DNA of 8,682 bases, taken from JBLHUT01 sp047629975. GTDB taxonomy: Bacteria; Pseudomonadota; Alphaproteobacteria; Rhodobacterales; Rhodobacteraceae. Of this stretch, positions 1 through 6,306 are shown in pieces. The translations under genes were made by a program, and so were the position numbers. Below the pieces are notes generated by a model. That model ran no database searches. It worked only from the letters and a program-made list of their open reading frames with translations, and had not been told where the DNA came from. The stretch is taken from assembly GCA_047629975.1 (NCBI GenBank), contig JBLHUT010000152.1, forward strand, positions 1 to 8,682. Direction: 5' to 3'. The number at the start of each line of letters is the position of its first letter. The first letter of the stretch is position 1.

Positions 1-45
1 GGTCATAAGGGCATTCAGTGCGGCGAGGGCGTCTTCGAGGGTCAT
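1..45 (-). CDS. 5' end of an unidentified protein gene (partial, runs off left edge)
   Basis: An ATG on the minus strand (bases 45-43) opens a frame of 15 codons with no stop before the window edge: MTLEDALAALNALMT. A Shine-Dalgarno-like AGAAAGG (complement of 54-60) sits 8 nt upstream of the ATG, which is the main reason to believe the start. The visible residues are hydrophilic to amphipathic, with no signal peptide, and are too few to assign a family. The gene has the same orientation as the LysR-type regulator upstream of it, but about 250 bp separate them, so it need not be co-transcribed. Confidence rests only on the start context. Confidence 0.45.
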   Translation of the reverse strand, partial: MTLEDALAALNALMT

Positions 46-297
46 GATTTTTGCCTTTCTGGCGGCGTTACGGCCTCCTATCACTGCTTTTGTCCGGCCT
101 AAAGGCCCCACGCGCGGTGATCGGACGCCTCTTTGCTTGCAACGCCTGCATCATCGCCGCGTTTGCCCGCAGCATCAGATATTTAGGCGAAGACATTAAG
201 GCATTGGACAACGCCCGATTTGGTCTGCCGTTATCGTCTGGGCCGGTTTTGACCGGCGGCCGCTCGGACCCGAAAACCGGAACCTTTCAAATCACGG
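46..297. other. Non-coding spacer
   Basis: These 252 bases separate two minus-strand genes. A plus-strand frame is open across it, but it continues deep into the regulator gene, has no convincing ribosome site and gives an unremarkable composition, so I treat the stretch as non-coding. It holds a small hairpin (GGCCT-AA-AGGCC, 96-107) and a larger inverted repeat next to the regulator's stop codon (listed separately). Nothing else is recognisable. Confidence 0.5.
243..280 (-). terminator. Inverted repeat downstream of the first LysR gene, possible terminator
   Basis: CCGGTTTT (243-250) and AAAACCGG (273-280) are perfect 8-bp complements around a 22-nt GC-rich loop that itself contains the palindrome GCGGCCGC (256-263). 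The repeat lies 18-55 bp past the stop codon of the minus-strand regulator, where a transcription end is expected. There is no T-tract after the stem on the minus strand, so it is not a canonical intrinsic terminator. It may instead be a 3'-end stabilising hairpin or chance. Confidence 0.3.
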
Positions 298-1194
298 TTA
301 CCACGACGAAACATGCAGATGCCGACCAAGATGCTGCCAGATTGCCTCGCTTTGCTCGGTCTGCAGCGCGCGCAGCCGGACCATTTTGATATTGAGGATT
401 TGCGCCGGCAATATGGCATCAACGCGGACCAGATCACCTTCGGCGAGAGCCTTTTCAACCAACGACATGGGCAACCACGCCACCCCGATTTCGCTGACGG
501 CAAGTTGCAGCATGGCCAGTGTCAGGGCCGTCTCGGCAATGGCTATGGTCGTTGTCCCTTGCGGCAGGCGCGGACGGATCATGCGTGCCATGACCTGCCC
601 CAGAAACACATCCGCAGGGTAGGCGATGATCCGGATGACTGCACCCGACGCATCCGCCAGCAGACGCGGTGCGCACACCGGAATAAGGAGATCATCACCA
701 AGGTTGACTGTTTCGAACGCCCTGCTGATGTCCGGTGCAGTGTCCTCGGGCAGGGCATACATAATCGCAAGATCCGCCTCCTTGGAAAACAGCTTCATCA
801 AGCATTCATCCTGATTGCCCGAACGCACGCGCACCGATGTCTCGCCGTCTTTTGTCGCGGCGCGCACAACCTGCGGCGAAATGGTCGTTGTCAGCGCGTG
901 CTGGCACACAAAAGTCAGCGGCTTGCCTGACTGGCTGCTTGTGGTTTTCAGCGAATGGCGCAGCTTGTGCAATTGCGCGCTGACCTCGCGCAATTCAGGT
1001 TCGAGTGCCTGAACACCCGACATCAACAACACCGGCTTGCGGCGGCGGTCGAACAGCGTGGTTCCGATGCTGTCCTCGATGGTGCGCACCCGCCGCGTGA
1101 ATGCAGATTGCGTCAACATCCGCTTTTCCGCAGCCTGCGCAAGCGAGCCGCAGTCAAGAACCGCCAGAATATCGTCAATCCATTCAAGTCGCAT
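298..1194 (-). CDS. LysR-type transcriptional regulator, divergent from cuyA (298 aa)
   Basis: A LysR-type regulator, predicted to bind DNA through an N-terminal winged helix-turn-helix and to sense a small effector with its C-terminal periplasmic-binding-like domain. Residues about 16-50 carry the typical pattern: GSLAQAAEKR, then LTQSAFTRRVRTIED and LFDR. I chose the ATG at 1194, preceded by AAAGGA (complement of 1205-1210) at 10 nt, rather than the GTG nine codons earlier (1221), because LysR proteins usually begin just before this W-DD-L-L segment and the GTG has no ribosome site. The effector domain holds a GVAWLP motif near the C-terminus and resembles the second LysR in this window, both recalling the HypT/YjiE-like branch. 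Divergent orientation and a T-N11-A dyad in the shared 122-bp gap suggest that it controls cuyA, presumably in response to cysteate or a relative (inference). It could correspond to the regulator called cuyR in other roseobacters, but I cannot confirm that. Confidence 0.93.
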   Translation of the reverse strand: MRLEWIDDILAVLDCGSLAQAAEKRMLTQSAFTRRVRTIEDSIGTTLFDRRRKPVLLMSGVQALEPELREVSAQLHKLRHSLKTTSSQSGKPLTFVCQHALTTTISPQVVRAATKDGETSVRVRSGNQDECLMKLFSKEADLAIMYALPEDTAPDISRAFETVNLGDDLLIPVCAPRLLADASGAVIRIIAYPADVFLGQVMARMIRPRLPQGTTTIAIAETALTLAMLQLAVSEIGVAWLPMSLVEKALAEGDLVRVDAILPAQILNIKMVRLRALQTEQSEAIWQHLGRHLHVSSW

Positions 1195-1224
1195 CGGCGT
1201 CAGATCCTTTTGAAAGGTCACGAG

Positions 1225-1253
1225 TTGCAGTTATTGCAAGTTAGGAGGCAATA
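1225..1253. promoter_or_regulatory. Candidate LysR operator between regulator and cuyA
   Basis: TTGCA (1225-1229) and TGCAA (1235-1239) form a perfect inverted repeat with a 5-bp spacer and contain a T-N11-A core (T1226 to A1238), the classical LysR recognition pattern. A second, overlapping dyad, TATTGC-N10-GCAATA (1232-1253), reaches the proposed -35 box of cuyA. The pair therefore looks like a recognition site plus an activation site. The position, centred about 55 bp before the likely cuyA transcription start and just upstream of the regulator's own gene, fits activation of cuyA and autoregulation. Motif seen; function inferred. Confidence 0.55.
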
Positions 1254-1281
1254 TTCGCATTAGGAACGGGGCAAGTATACG
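1254..1281 (+). promoter_or_regulatory. Candidate cuyA promoter
   Basis: TTCGCA (1254-1259) and TATACG (1276-1281) are separated by 16 bp and match the sigma-70 -35 and -10 consensus moderately. Transcription would begin near 1288, giving a leader of about 29 nt that ends with AGGAG (1305-1309), 7 nt before the GTG start of cuyA. The weak -35 box is in keeping with an activator-dependent promoter behind the LysR dyads immediately upstream. Confidence 0.4.
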
Positions 1282-1316
1282 TTTAAGTTACCTTCAACAC
1301 ATAAAGGAGTTCCATT

Positions 1317-2330
1317 GTGCACCTCGCCCGCTTCCCACGCGTTCACCTCGCCCACCTTTCAACACCCCTTGAGCCAATGGAGAGATTGTCAAAAGAGCTG
1401 GGTGTCGAGCTGTGGATCAAGCGTGACGACTGCACCGGCATGTCAACAGGCGGCAACAAGACCCGCAAGCTTGAGTTCCTGATGGCCGAAGCCATCGAGC
1501 AAGGCGCGGATATGGTGATGACCCAAGGGGCCACACAAACGAACCATGGCCGCCAGACGGCTGCTTTTGCTGCAAAGCTCGGCCTCAAGTGCCACATCCT
1601 TCTCGAAGACCGTACCGGCTATCAGGATGGCAACTACAACACGAACGGCAACGTGTTGCTGGACCATTTGCACGGTGCCACGACCCAGAAATTCCCGGCC
1701 GGACACGACATGCCCGGCGAGATGGAGCAGGCCGCAGAAAAGATGCGCGCCAAGGGCCACAAAGTTTATGTCATTCCCGGTGGCGGCTCCAACCCGACCG
1801 GTGCGCTTGGGTATGTGAATGCAGCGTTCGAGTTGTTGGCGCAGATCAATGACATGGGCATGAAAATCGATCGTCTGGTCCATGCGACCGGCTCGTCGGG
1901 CACACAGGCCGGTCTGGTCACGGGCATGTGCGCGATGAATGCGCAAATTCCAATTTTGGGCATCGGCACACGTGCTCCGCAGCCCAAGCAAGAGCAGATG
2001 GTTTATGACCTTGCGTGCAGAACGGCGGAAAAGCTGGGATGTGCAGGCGTCGTGAAACGGGAAGACGTGATGGCGAACACGGATTACGTGGGCGAGGGAT
2101 ACGGCCTGCCGACCAAAAGCGGCATCGACGCAATCAAGATGTTTGCCGAACTGGAGGGGATCCTGCTTGACCCTTGCTATTCTGCCAAAGGGGCTGCCGG
2201 CTTGATCGATCTGGCGCGCAAGGGCGCGTTCAAAGACGAGCGTGTGGTCTTTTTGCACACAGGTGGTGCGGCGGCTCTGGGCGGCTATGACTTTGCCTTT
2301 GATCACAGCGCCAACTGGGTGACCCTGTAA
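1317..2330 (+). CDS. cuyA: L-cysteate sulfo-lyase (PLP-dependent, D-cysteine desulfhydrase/ACC deaminase family, 337 aa)
   Basis: Predicted to convert L-cysteate to pyruvate, ammonium and sulfite in the cytoplasm, the desulfonating step of cysteate (and, in some bacteria, dihydroxypropanesulfonate) breakdown. The fold-type II PLP signature is clear. GGNKTRKLE (45-53) contains the Schiff-base lysine K48, TQTNHGRQTAA (73-83) is the substrate/cofactor loop, TGSSGTQAG (191-199) is the phosphate-binding loop, and HTGG (314-317) is near the C-terminus. Length is normal for the family. The whole sequence strongly resembles, from memory, the CuyA proteins of roseobacters rather than enteric DcyD. The GTG start is supported by AAAGGAG seven bases upstream and by the family N-terminus (HLARFPRVHLAHL). 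It is divergent from a LysR regulator and followed 3 bp later by a racemase-family gene, so the two are probably one transcript. The usual neighbour, a CuyZ-type sulfite exporter, is absent here. Activity on cysteine, releasing sulfide, is an alternative or additional reaction to keep in mind, since the family handles both. Confidence 0.9.
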   Translation: MHLARFPRVHLAHLSTPLEPMERLSKELGVELWIKRDDCTGMSTGGNKTRKLEFLMAEAIEQGADMVMTQGATQTNHGRQTAAFAAKLGLKCHILLEDRTGYQDGNYNTNGNVLLDHLHGATTQKFPAGHDMPGEMEQAAEKMRAKGHKVYVIPGGGSNPTGALGYVNAAFELLAQINDMGMKIDRLVHATGSSGTQAGLVTGMCAMNAQIPILGIGTRAPQPKQEQMVYDLACRTAEKLGCAGVVKREDVMANTDYVGEGYGLPTKSGIDAIKMFAELEGILLDPCYSAKGAAGLIDLARKGAFKDERVVFLHTGGAAALGGYDFAFDHSANWVTL

Positions 2331-2333
2331 GAT

Positions 2334-3032
2334 ATGCGCGTGCCCCGTACCATCGGCATACTCGGCGGTATGGGGCCCGAGGCGACCATCTTGCTGCAAC
2401 GCAAGGTGATGGATGCAGTGCCTGCGCGTGATGACAGTGACCACATTCCCTTGCTGATCGACATGAACCCGCAAGTACCGTCACGCATTGCACATCTGAT
2501 CGAGCGTACAGGCATTGATCCGGGACCGACCCTTGCCACAATGGCAAGGCGGTTGCAGGATGCGGGGTGTGCAGCACTTGCGATGCCGTGCAACACGGCG
2601 CACCATTATGCCGGCGCGATAACCGGCGCGGTGGAAATTCCGCTTCTAAACATGATTGATCTGGCAGCAAACCATGCCGTGCGTCGCATTGGCGCCGAGG
2701 GATGTGTCGGTGTGCTGGCTTCGCCAGCCGTGCGCTATACCGGATTGTTTGAACGCGCGCTTGATGTGCATGGCATATCGGTGATCTGGCCGCACAGTGA
2801 CGACGCAATGCTGGAAGCGATCAAACTGATCAAGGCGCATGGCTCTACTGAGGCGGCGCGCAGTGCGCTGTTGCAGGCGTCGGCCGAACTTGTCACCGCT
2901 GGTGCGGACCTGCAATTCATCGCCTGTTCGGAGTTTTCACTGATCGCGGACAGTGTCGCGCCGGGGGCAAAGGCCGTGGATACCGTGGACCTGCTGGCGC
3001 AGGCAATCGTCGACTTTTCAACCGCGCCATAA
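2334..3032 (+). CDS. Aspartate/glutamate racemase family protein, candidate amino-sulfonate racemase (232 aa)
   Basis: A PLP-independent, two-cysteine amino acid racemase by family. The N-terminus IGILGGMGPEAT (7-18) is the family hallmark. The catalytic pair is present: C86 in MPCNTAH, and C198 in IACSEF, where most relatives read GCTE. VPSRIAHL (48-55) aligns with the usual substrate-binding PQVPDRT segment, with the arginine kept. Length fits the aspartate racemase branch. The ATG lies 3 bp after the cuyA stop. The only ribosome-site-like bases lie inside the end of cuyA, which points to translational coupling. Because cysteate is the sulfonate analogue of aspartate, a role in interconverting D- and L-cysteate for CuyA is attractive, but this is inference. 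Ordinary aspartate or glutamate racemisation, or a hydantoin/maleate-isomerase-like activity, cannot be excluded. The gene converges on the second LysR gene with 8 bp between stop codons. Confidence 0.88.
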   Translation: MRVPRTIGILGGMGPEATILLQRKVMDAVPARDDSDHIPLLIDMNPQVPSRIAHLIERTGIDPGPTLATMARRLQDAGCAALAMPCNTAHHYAGAITGAVEIPLLNMIDLAANHAVRRIGAEGCVGVLASPAVRYTGLFERALDVHGISVIWPHSDDAMLEAIKLIKAHGSTEAARSALLQASAELVTAGADLQFIACSEFSLIADSVAPGAKAVDTVDLLAQAIVDFSTAP

Positions 3033-3040
3033 CCCGAAAA

Positions 3041-3925
3041 CTATAATTTCGCCCACACCTCTTGCGCAACAGGATCGAAGGTGGCCGGATTGGCAAGAGC
3101 CGCAATCGTCAGGCGTGCTGTCCATGTGTCGTCTGCAATCTGCACCAATGACCCGTTGGCAAGCTCGTCGGACACAGCCGTTTGCGGCATCCACGCAAAC
3201 CCGCTGCCCTTCAAAACCCTGCGCTTGATCGTCTCGACGAGCCCGTCAACATAGATCGTTTCGGCGTGCAGTGGTTTGCCCTCCAGAGTGCTGTCAACCA
3301 CCATCCCAAGAAAGGTCGACGGCTCATAGGCAAGGTAAGGCATTGCTGGCCCCGAAGTGCGCGACAGTTCCCAGCCATTGGCCTGCGCAGGACCAGCCGC
3401 AGCAACAGGGATCAACCGGTCGGTCAACAAATCCTTGCGCACGAATGCCGTCCCGTCGATGCGCGGAGAGACAGATTGATGATAATAGCACAACATGATG
3501 TCTACCGCATTCTCGACCAGCAATTCGCAACAGGTGCTCAGAGAATCCGACACAACACGTGTGTGCAAGTCAGGGATTTGGTCCTGCAACTCATCTATGC
3601 GAAGTGCCAAAAAATTAACCGAAATTGTGTGTAGGGCGGAAAAACGAAGAAAACGGCGGTCGCCCCGGTGCGCATCACGGATGATTTGGCGCGCCTCCGT
3701 CAGTTGCGAAACTGCCCCAAGAGCAATGGGTAAAAATTGCGTACCAGCGTCGGTCAACAAAACAGGATACTGGGCACGGTTCACCAATGGCACGCCAATC
3801 CAATTCTCCAACCCTTTGATCCTACGACTGAATGCGGATTGCGTGATGTTGCGCTCGGCTGCGGCTCGGGTGAAGTTCAGGGTCCGGGCGAGACATTCAA
3901 AATCGCGAAGCCAGTTCAGATCCAA
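3041..3925 (-). CDS. LysR-type transcriptional regulator, divergent from the transporter operon (294 aa)
   Basis: A second LysR-type regulator. The winged helix-turn-helix spans about residues 17-50 (FTRAAAERN, then ITQSAFSRRIKGLE). The effector domain contains YLAYEPSTFLG and a GSGFAWMPQ motif, and the protein ends FDPVAQEVWAKL, a pattern like E. coli HypT/YjiE and like the first LysR here. The start is an unusual TTG (3925-3923). It is chosen because AAAGGAG (complement of 3932-3938) sits 6 nt upstream and the protein then begins MDLNWLRDFECL, exactly where LysR proteins begin; no ATG fits. It is transcribed away from the proX-like gene, with 264 bp between starts, so it most likely regulates the transporter operon and itself. 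The inducer is unknown. The end lies 8 bp from the racemase stop, tail to tail, with no obvious shared terminator. Confidence 0.93.
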   Translation of the reverse strand: MDLNWLRDFECLARTLNFTRAAAERNITQSAFSRRIKGLENWIGVPLVNRAQYPVLLTDAGTQFLPIALGAVSQLTEARQIIRDAHRGDRRFLRFSALHTISVNFLALRIDELQDQIPDLHTRVVSDSLSTCCELLVENAVDIMLCYYHQSVSPRIDGTAFVRKDLLTDRLIPVAAAGPAQANGWELSRTSGPAMPYLAYEPSTFLGMVVDSTLEGKPLHAETIYVDGLVETIKRRVLKGSGFAWMPQTAVSDELANGSLVQIADDTWTARLTIAALANPATFDPVAQEVWAKL

Positions 3926-3971
3926 GGGCCTCTCCTTTGCTTGAGATAAGGATTAGAGGTGAGCTTAAATC

Positions 3972-3990
3972 ATATTATGCGAAATGCGAA
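3972..3990. promoter_or_regulatory. AT-rich core with tandem ATGCGAA repeat in the LysR/proX divergent region
   Basis: ATGCGAA occurs twice head to tail (3977-3983 and 3984-3990), next to TAATAT on the minus strand (3972-3977), which could serve as the -10 box of the second LysR gene. The same heptamer occurs inverted (TTCGCAT, 1254-1260) at the -35 region of cuyA. The repeat may be a regulator site shared by the two promoters, or merely part of promoter elements. Sequence is seen; role is inferred and weak. Confidence 0.25.
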
Positions 3991-4045
3991 TAGTTTGATG
4001 AAATGTTGGAATTTGCGCTTTGAATTTTTCGTGTTCTAGTCGTTT

Positions 4046-4110
4046 CACAGGGATCGATTGTCTGTGCGATGTCAGGTTGCGCCTGACACGGTTCCGAACG
4101 GGCCGTGTCA
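4046..4110 (+). promoter_or_regulatory. Structured 5' leader or operator of the transporter operon
   Basis: Three inverted repeats are packed here, 80-144 bp before the proX-like start codon: CACAG/CTGTG (4046-4050 with 4062-4066), TGTCAGG-N5-CCTGACA (4070-4088) and TGACACGG-N11-CCGTGTCA (4084-4110). The second and third share the TGACA bases at 4084-4088 and so cannot form together. Also, AACGGGCC is repeated directly (4097-4104, 4111-4118). If transcribed, the leader could switch between two stems; if not, the 19-bp dyad at 4070-4088 has the look of a repressor operator. No known riboswitch class was recognised, and no T-tract follows that would make a terminator. Confidence 0.4.
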
Positions 4111-4189
4111 AACGGGCCCCAGGACGGACAACGATCCGAACACCAAAATGACGCCAGATATACGGCGCGATCCAACTGTGGAGAACGAC

Positions 4190-5155
4190 ATGAAAACGAA
4201 ATTGAATACACTGGGACTTGCGGCAGCGGTCAGCCTTTTTGCACTGCCAGTGCTGGCATCGGAGCAGGTCAAGATCGGCCTGCCATCATGGACCGGCGCG
4301 CAAGCGATCGGACATGTCCTGGGCGAGATCGTGACCTCGCGCATCGGCGGTCAGGTCGAATACGTACCTGGCAACAATGCCACGATTTTTCAGGCAATGG
4401 ACCAAGGCAAGGGCGATATCGACGTGCACCCCGATGTCTGGCTGCCCAACCAGCAAAGCTTCACCCAGAAATATGTCGATGAGGCGGGCACAGTTACATT
4501 GTCCTCCAATGCCTATGAGGGAAATCAGGGCTTCTGCGTGACCAAAGATTTCGGAACCGCCAACAACATCACCGACATTACCGATCTTGGTCGCCCCGAC
4601 GTGGCCGCATTGATGGACAGCGATGGCAATGGCAAGGGCGAGATGTGGATCGGAGCGCCGGGCTGGGCCTCTGCCAACGTCAACGAGGTCAAGACCCGTG
4701 ATTACGGCTTGCTGGACTTCATCGAGCCTGTGCGTACCGAAGAGGCTGTGAAAACCGCGCGTATCAAGGACAGCATCGCCAAGGGCGAGGGCTATGCCTT
4801 TTATTGCTACAAGCCTCATGCGGTGTGGTTCATGTTTGACGTAGAGATGTTGACAGAGCCGACATTCGATCCGGCAAAGTACACGATGATCCAGCCGTCG
4901 GATGATGCGGATTGGTACGAAAAATCCTCTGTCGCGACCAAGGATGCACTCAAGGACGTACAGATCGCCTGGTCCAACTCCCTCGGAGAGCGCTCGCCGG
5001 CGATTGCCGAGTTCTTTGCCAATTTCTCGCTGACGGCGGATGACGTGTCCGGTCTGGCGTTCGAAATCAGCGCCAATGGCGTGGAGCCGGCCGATGCTGC
5101 GAAAGCATGGATTGCGGCAAACTCCGATCGCGTCGACGCGATGCTTGGCCTTTAA
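4190..5155 (+). CDS. ABC transporter periplasmic substrate-binding protein, glycine betaine/proline (ProX/OpuAC) type (321 aa)
   Basis: Predicted to capture a solute, by family a quaternary ammonium compound such as a betaine, in the periplasm and deliver it to the permease encoded two genes downstream. Residues 1-23 form a signal peptide: basic MKTKLN, a hydrophobic stretch, then VLA before SEQV. The mature protein begins VKIGLPSWTGAQA and carries GDIDVHPDVWLPN (75-87). Tryptophans W34, W84, W153, W159 and W213, plus tyrosines near GYAFYCYKPHAVWF (201-214), could form the aromatic cage typical of the family. Two cysteines, C116 and C206, might form a disulfide. The ATG at 4190 is chosen because GGAGA (4180-4184) precedes it and the signal peptide starts there; upstream in-frame starts would bury it. 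First gene of the operon and divergent from a LysR gene. The true ligand is unknown; the cuyA neighbourhood hints at a sulfonated or betaine-like compound. Confidence 0.92.
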   Translation: MKTKLNTLGLAAAVSLFALPVLASEQVKIGLPSWTGAQAIGHVLGEIVTSRIGGQVEYVPGNNATIFQAMDQGKGDIDVHPDVWLPNQQSFTQKYVDEAGTVTLSSNAYEGNQGFCVTKDFGTANNITDITDLGRPDVAALMDSDGNGKGEMWIGAPGWASANVNEVKTRDYGLLDFIEPVRTEEAVKTARIKDSIAKGEGYAFYCYKPHAVWFMFDVEMLTEPTFDPAKYTMIQPSDDADWYEKSSVATKDALKDVQIAWSNSLGERSPAIAEFFANFSLTADDVSGLAFEISANGVEPADAAKAWIAANSDRVDAMLGL

Positions 5156-5205
5156 GTCAGATCTGACTTGACTATCTGCGGTTCCGGGGCGCCCCGGTGC
5201 CGCAG
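5154..5205 (+). repeat. Two strong hairpins between the binding-protein and ATPase genes
   Basis: A perfect 16-bp palindrome AAGTCAGATCTGACTT (5154-5169) begins inside the proX stop codon. Shortly after, CTGCGG (5176-5181) pairs with CCGCAG (5200-5205) around a second perfect palindrome of 14 bp (5184-5197), with a small UU/UG internal loop between the two stem parts. This makes a 30-nt, very GC-rich stem. Neither is followed by a T-tract, so full termination is unlikely. Placement between a binding-protein gene and its ATPase gene is where 3'-protecting or partial-stop hairpins often give an excess of binding protein (inference). Confidence 0.65.
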
Positions 5206-5250
5206 CCCAAAACCCAAGACCTTCCCCGTTTTCAGCAAGAAAGACGCGTC

Positions 5251-6306
5251 ATGGAAAATGAGACTGTCGTTGAAATTTCCAATGTCTGGAAGATTTTTGG
5301 CAACCGGAGCAAAGAGGCGCTTCAGGCGGTGCGCGAGCGCGGGCTGACAAAGTCCCAGGTGCTGGCGGAATACAACGCCGTTGTGGGCGTGGCCGATGTC
5401 AGCCTGTCGGTTAAACGGGGCGAAATATTTTGCATCATGGGATTGTCGGGCAGCGGTAAATCCACGCTGGTGCGCCATTTTAACCGCCTTTTGGAGCCAA
5501 CTTCGGGCAGAATCGAAATTGAGGGCACCGACGTGATGGCCCTGGGCGCGCGCGAGTTGCAGAAATTCCGCAATCAAAAGATCGGAATGGTCTTTCAGAA
5601 TTTCGCGCTGATGCCGCATCGCTCGGTGCTCGACAATGTGGCGATGCCCTTGGAAATCCGCAAGGTTCCCAAAAATGAACGCATGCGTCAGGCGGCCGCC
5701 ATTCTGGACATTGTTGATCTTGGTGCCTGGGGCGCCAAATTTGCCCACGAATTGTCGGGGGGCATGCAGCAACGTGTCGGACTGGCACGCGCGCTTGCTG
5801 CCAACCCTGATGTTTTGCTGATGGACGAGCCGTTTTCGGCGCTTGATCCGCTCATTCGCCGGCAGTTGCAGGACGAATTTATCCGGCTGAGCAAAATTCT
5901 GAAGAAAACCACCATTTTCATCACTCATGATCTGGACGAAGCGGTGCGCATCGGCGACCGGATTGCGATCATGCGGGACGGGAAGGTGGTGCAGATGGGC
6001 ACCGCCGAGGACATCGTGATGGAGCCTGCCGACGATTATGTAGCCGACTTTGTTGCAGGCATCTCGCGGTTGAAAGTGGTGCATGCCCACGCGGTGATGC
6101 AGCCAATCGACGCGCATATCAAAGCACACGGACCCATGGCTGCGGCGTCGCCGCGCGTGGATGCAGGCGAGACCCTGAGCACGCTGATCACTCTGGCAAT
6201 TGACAATGACAATCCCATTGTCGTCCAGACGAACGGAAAAGATACAGGCGTCATTACCCGCGCCGACCTGTTGCGCACTGTGATTGAAGGAACCGAAGTC
6301 TCATGA
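5251..6306 (+). CDS. ABC transporter ATP-binding protein, glycine betaine/proline (ProV/OpuAA) type (351 aa)
   Basis: Cytoplasmic ATPase that powers the importer. The N-terminus (EISNVWKIFG, then a long helix with GLTKSQVLAE) is characteristic of ProV-type ATPases. Walker A GLSGSGKST is at 64-72, Q-loop Q116 in VFQNFALMPHR, signature LSGGMQQR at 168-175, Walker B VLLMDEP at 188-194, D-loop SALDP and switch H226. After about residue 275 only one CBS-like unit is recognisable (about 280-346, ending GVITRADLLR). The protein is about 50 residues shorter than E. coli ProV (about 400 aa), which has two CBS domains. The ATG at 5251 is preferred over an upstream GTG (5197) that lies inside the hairpin region. 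Its ribosome site is only a weak AAGAAAG. The 95-bp gap to the binding-protein gene holds two hairpins. The stop overlaps the permease start (ATGA). Confidence 0.93.
   Translation: MENETVVEISNVWKIFGNRSKEALQAVRERGLTKSQVLAEYNAVVGVADVSLSVKRGEIFCIMGLSGSGKSTLVRHFNRLLEPTSGRIEIEGTDVMALGARELQKFRNQKIGMVFQNFALMPHRSVLDNVAMPLEIRKVPKNERMRQAAAILDIVDLGAWGAKFAHELSGGMQQRVGLARALAANPDVLLMDEPFSALDPLIRRQLQDEFIRLSKILKKTTIFITHDLDEAVRIGDRIAIMRDGKVVQMGTAEDIVMEPADDYVADFVAGISRLKVVHAHAVMQPIDAHIKAHGPMAAASPRVDAGETLSTLITLAIDNDNPIVVQTNGKDTGVITRADLLRTVIEGTEVS

Noticed and set aside
256..263. GCGGCCGC palindrome as a regulatory site
   Set aside because: A GC-only 8-mer of this kind arises easily in this base composition, and nothing around it suggests an operator.
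51..389. Plus-strand open frame of 112 codons at the left side
   Set aside because: It runs into the well-supported LysR gene on the other strand, has no ribosome site and no recognisable protein features.
313..930. Plus-strand open frame of 205 codons
   Set aside because: It lies wholly antisense to the first LysR gene; its His/Arg/Gln-rich composition is typical of a shadow frame.
1443..2474. Minus-strand open frame of 343 codons
   Set aside because: It is antisense to cuyA and the start of the racemase gene, both clearly coding; composition is typical of an antisense GC-rich frame.
3015..3040. TTTTC/GAAAA repeat between the racemase and second LysR genes as a bidirectional terminator
   Set aside because: The stem is only five A/T-rich pairs with a 16-nt loop; too weak to support.
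4058..4189. Longer N-terminus for the binding protein
   Set aside because: It would put 44 polar residues before an obvious signal peptide, and the ribosome site lies just before 4190.
5197..5250. Earlier GTG start for the ATPase
   Set aside because: The GTG sits within a strong hairpin, and the family N-terminus begins at the ATG at 5251.
5152..6129. Minus-strand open frame of 325 codons
   Set aside because: It is antisense to the ATPase gene, which carries every ABC motif; the opposing frame shows none.
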